64,000 nt of DNA, from the NCBI RefSeq assembly GCF_039889165.1, contig NZ_JAYMYY010000001.1, positions 186,001 to 250,000 of the forward strand. The letters are read 5' to 3'. The notes beneath the pieces are model-generated. The model was not told the origin of the DNA, searched no databases, and was given only the letters and a program-made list of their open reading frames with translations. Both the position numbers and the translations under genes were made by a program. Below, one piece after another: positions 63,135 through 64,000 of this stretch (position 1 is the first letter of the stretch; each line of letters starts with the position of its first letter). The stretch comes from Pseudocitrobacter cyperus (GTDB lineage Bacteria; Pseudomonadota; Gammaproteobacteria; Enterobacterales; Enterobacteriaceae).

Positions 63135-63419
63135 TTATTGATCTTTCAACCACTGTTCGAATGTGATGACCTCCACCTCTACCGGTTTACCGATGGCGGT
63201 GTTGGCAAGGCCGACGACCAGTTCTTTAATTTCTTCAACGGATTGCAGGGTTATTAGCCCAAAGGAGTTGGTGCCAGGCTCATGCACCTTGCCTTCATCA
63301 TCGCTCAACGTTAGCGTAAATCCGGCTCGCGTCAGGTGATTATTGAGCTCATTGAGTTCGGTTAGCGTCTCTTCCTTGAATTTAATGGTCACGATATAAC
63401 GGGTGACATCACCGCTCAT
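63135..63419 (-). CDS. ydiZ: Uncharacterised protein YdiZ
   Basis: A 94-residue soluble protein between pfkB and yniA, as in E. coli. No recognised catalytic motif; conserved stretch TRYIVTIKFKEETLTELNEL. Function unknown. Confidence 0.85.
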   Translation of the reverse strand: MSGDVTRYIVTIKFKEETLTELNELNNHLTRAGFTLTLSDDEGKVHEPGTNSFGLITLQSVEEIKELVVGLANTAIGKPVEVEVITFEQWLKDQ

Positions 63420-63499
63420 ATTTTCACCTCATTGTTAACAATGGCGTTTGTTAGCATAGTCGAAAGCCCGGATTTCGCGACCCGGGCTGGCGGTTGTTA

Positions 63500-64000
63500 T
63501 TACTTACGGGATAAATAGTCGAAGATCTGCTGCGTATTTTCGTGTGAGCACAGGCGGGTGCCTTGGTTGATGGTGGCTGCACTCCCGGCGGCTACGCCGT
63601 AACGCACCATCTCATCGAGCCCGGCGTTTTCCGCCAGTTTCAGCACCATTGCCCCAACCATACTGTCGCCCGCGCCCACCGTGCTCTGGCTCTTAATCGG
63701 CGGAGGAACGACCTGCACGCAGCTATTTGCGTCAACGGCGAGCGCGCCCTGGGCCCCCAGTGAAACCACCACGCGCTCAGCTTTCCCACTGCGCACGATC
63801 TCTTCAGCCGCATTACGGACATCATCAGGCTGAATTAACTTGCGCTGAACGAGTGCGCTGAGCTCCTTCTGGTTGGGTTTTACCAACTCAATGTTACCGA
63901 TATCCAGTGCGGTAGCCAGCGCGTCGCCGGAACTATCCACCACACAGCGCACACCTTTTTTCTGGGCCGATTTGATCAGTGCGGCAAAGCGTTCGAGACT
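63500..64000 (-). CDS. pfkB: 6-phosphofructokinase II, 3' part
   Basis: The C-terminal 166 residues of PfkB, a ribokinase-family phosphofructokinase; the 5' part is beyond the right edge of the window. The frame is open to base 64000, so the GTG at 63952 is internal and not a start. The anion-hole/catalytic motif STVGAGDSMVG and the substrate region VKPNQKELSALV are present. Confidence 0.96.
   Translation of the reverse strand, partial: SLERFAALIKSAQKKGVRCVVDSSGDALATALDIGNIELVKPNQKELSALVQRKLIQPDDVRNAAEEIVRSGKAERVVVSLGAQGALAVDANSCVQVVPPPIKSQSTVGAGDSMVGAMVLKLAENAGLDEMVRYGVAAGSAATINQGTRLCSHENTQQIFDYLSRK

Overview
The window is a chromosomal segment of a gamma-proteobacterium of the family Enterobacteriaceae. 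Gene content and order follow the Escherichia coli/Salmonella map from dauA-prs through narGHJI to opp and tonB, and the proteins are close to E. coli in length and sequence. Three features argue against E. coli K-12 itself: a Klebsiella-type assimilatory nitrate (nas) locus sits between ychN and ychO, a six-helix potassium channel lies beside oppF while the E. coli-type kch is absent, and pfkB-ydiZ-yniA abuts tonB. A Citrobacter- or Klebsiella-like enterobacterium fits best; the species cannot be fixed from the sequence alone.

Layout, left to right. 1-10 kb holds housekeeping genes: dauA, prs, ispE, lolB (leftward), then hemA, prfA, prmC, sirB2, sirB1, kdsA (rightward). At 10-13 kb two long direct repeats (LDR), each with a 35-residue ldr toxin gene and an rdl-type antisense RNA, flank three unrecognised genes for small secreted proteins. 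13-16.5 kb holds chaA, chaB, chaC, a DUF1883-like gene behind a perfect CRP palindrome, a small open reading frame with a strong ribosome binding site, and ychN. 16.5-27.6 kb is nasR plus nasFED, a fused nasC-nasB and nasA, with a sigma-54 promoter and an antitermination leader. 27.6-40.2 kb holds ychO and the respiratory nitrate genes narL, narX, narK and narGHJI, with visible FNR and NarL sites. 40.2-45 kb has two tRNA-Tyr genes, purU, ychJ, rssA, rssB and galU. 45-53 kb has hns, tdk, adhE and ychE with long AT-rich spacers. 52-58 kb is oppABCDF, followed by the potassium channel, yciU, clsA, yciY, yciI and tonB. The right edge holds yniA, ydiZ and the 3' part of pfkB.

The central theme is nitrate. 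NarX senses nitrate and phosphorylates NarL; NarL with FNR activates narK (transport) and narGHJI (respiration). Next door, NasR and the sigma-54 promoter control nitrate uptake and reduction to ammonium for growth. The two systems form one contiguous nitrate island of about 24 kb with opposite physiological logic (anaerobic respiration versus nitrogen assimilation).

Least explained parts: the three-gene secreted cassette between the LDR repeats, the DUF1883-like/small-ORF pair around the CRP palindrome, the nasC-nasB fusion, and the tonB/yniA junction, which is what a single terminus-spanning inversion relative to E. coli would produce.
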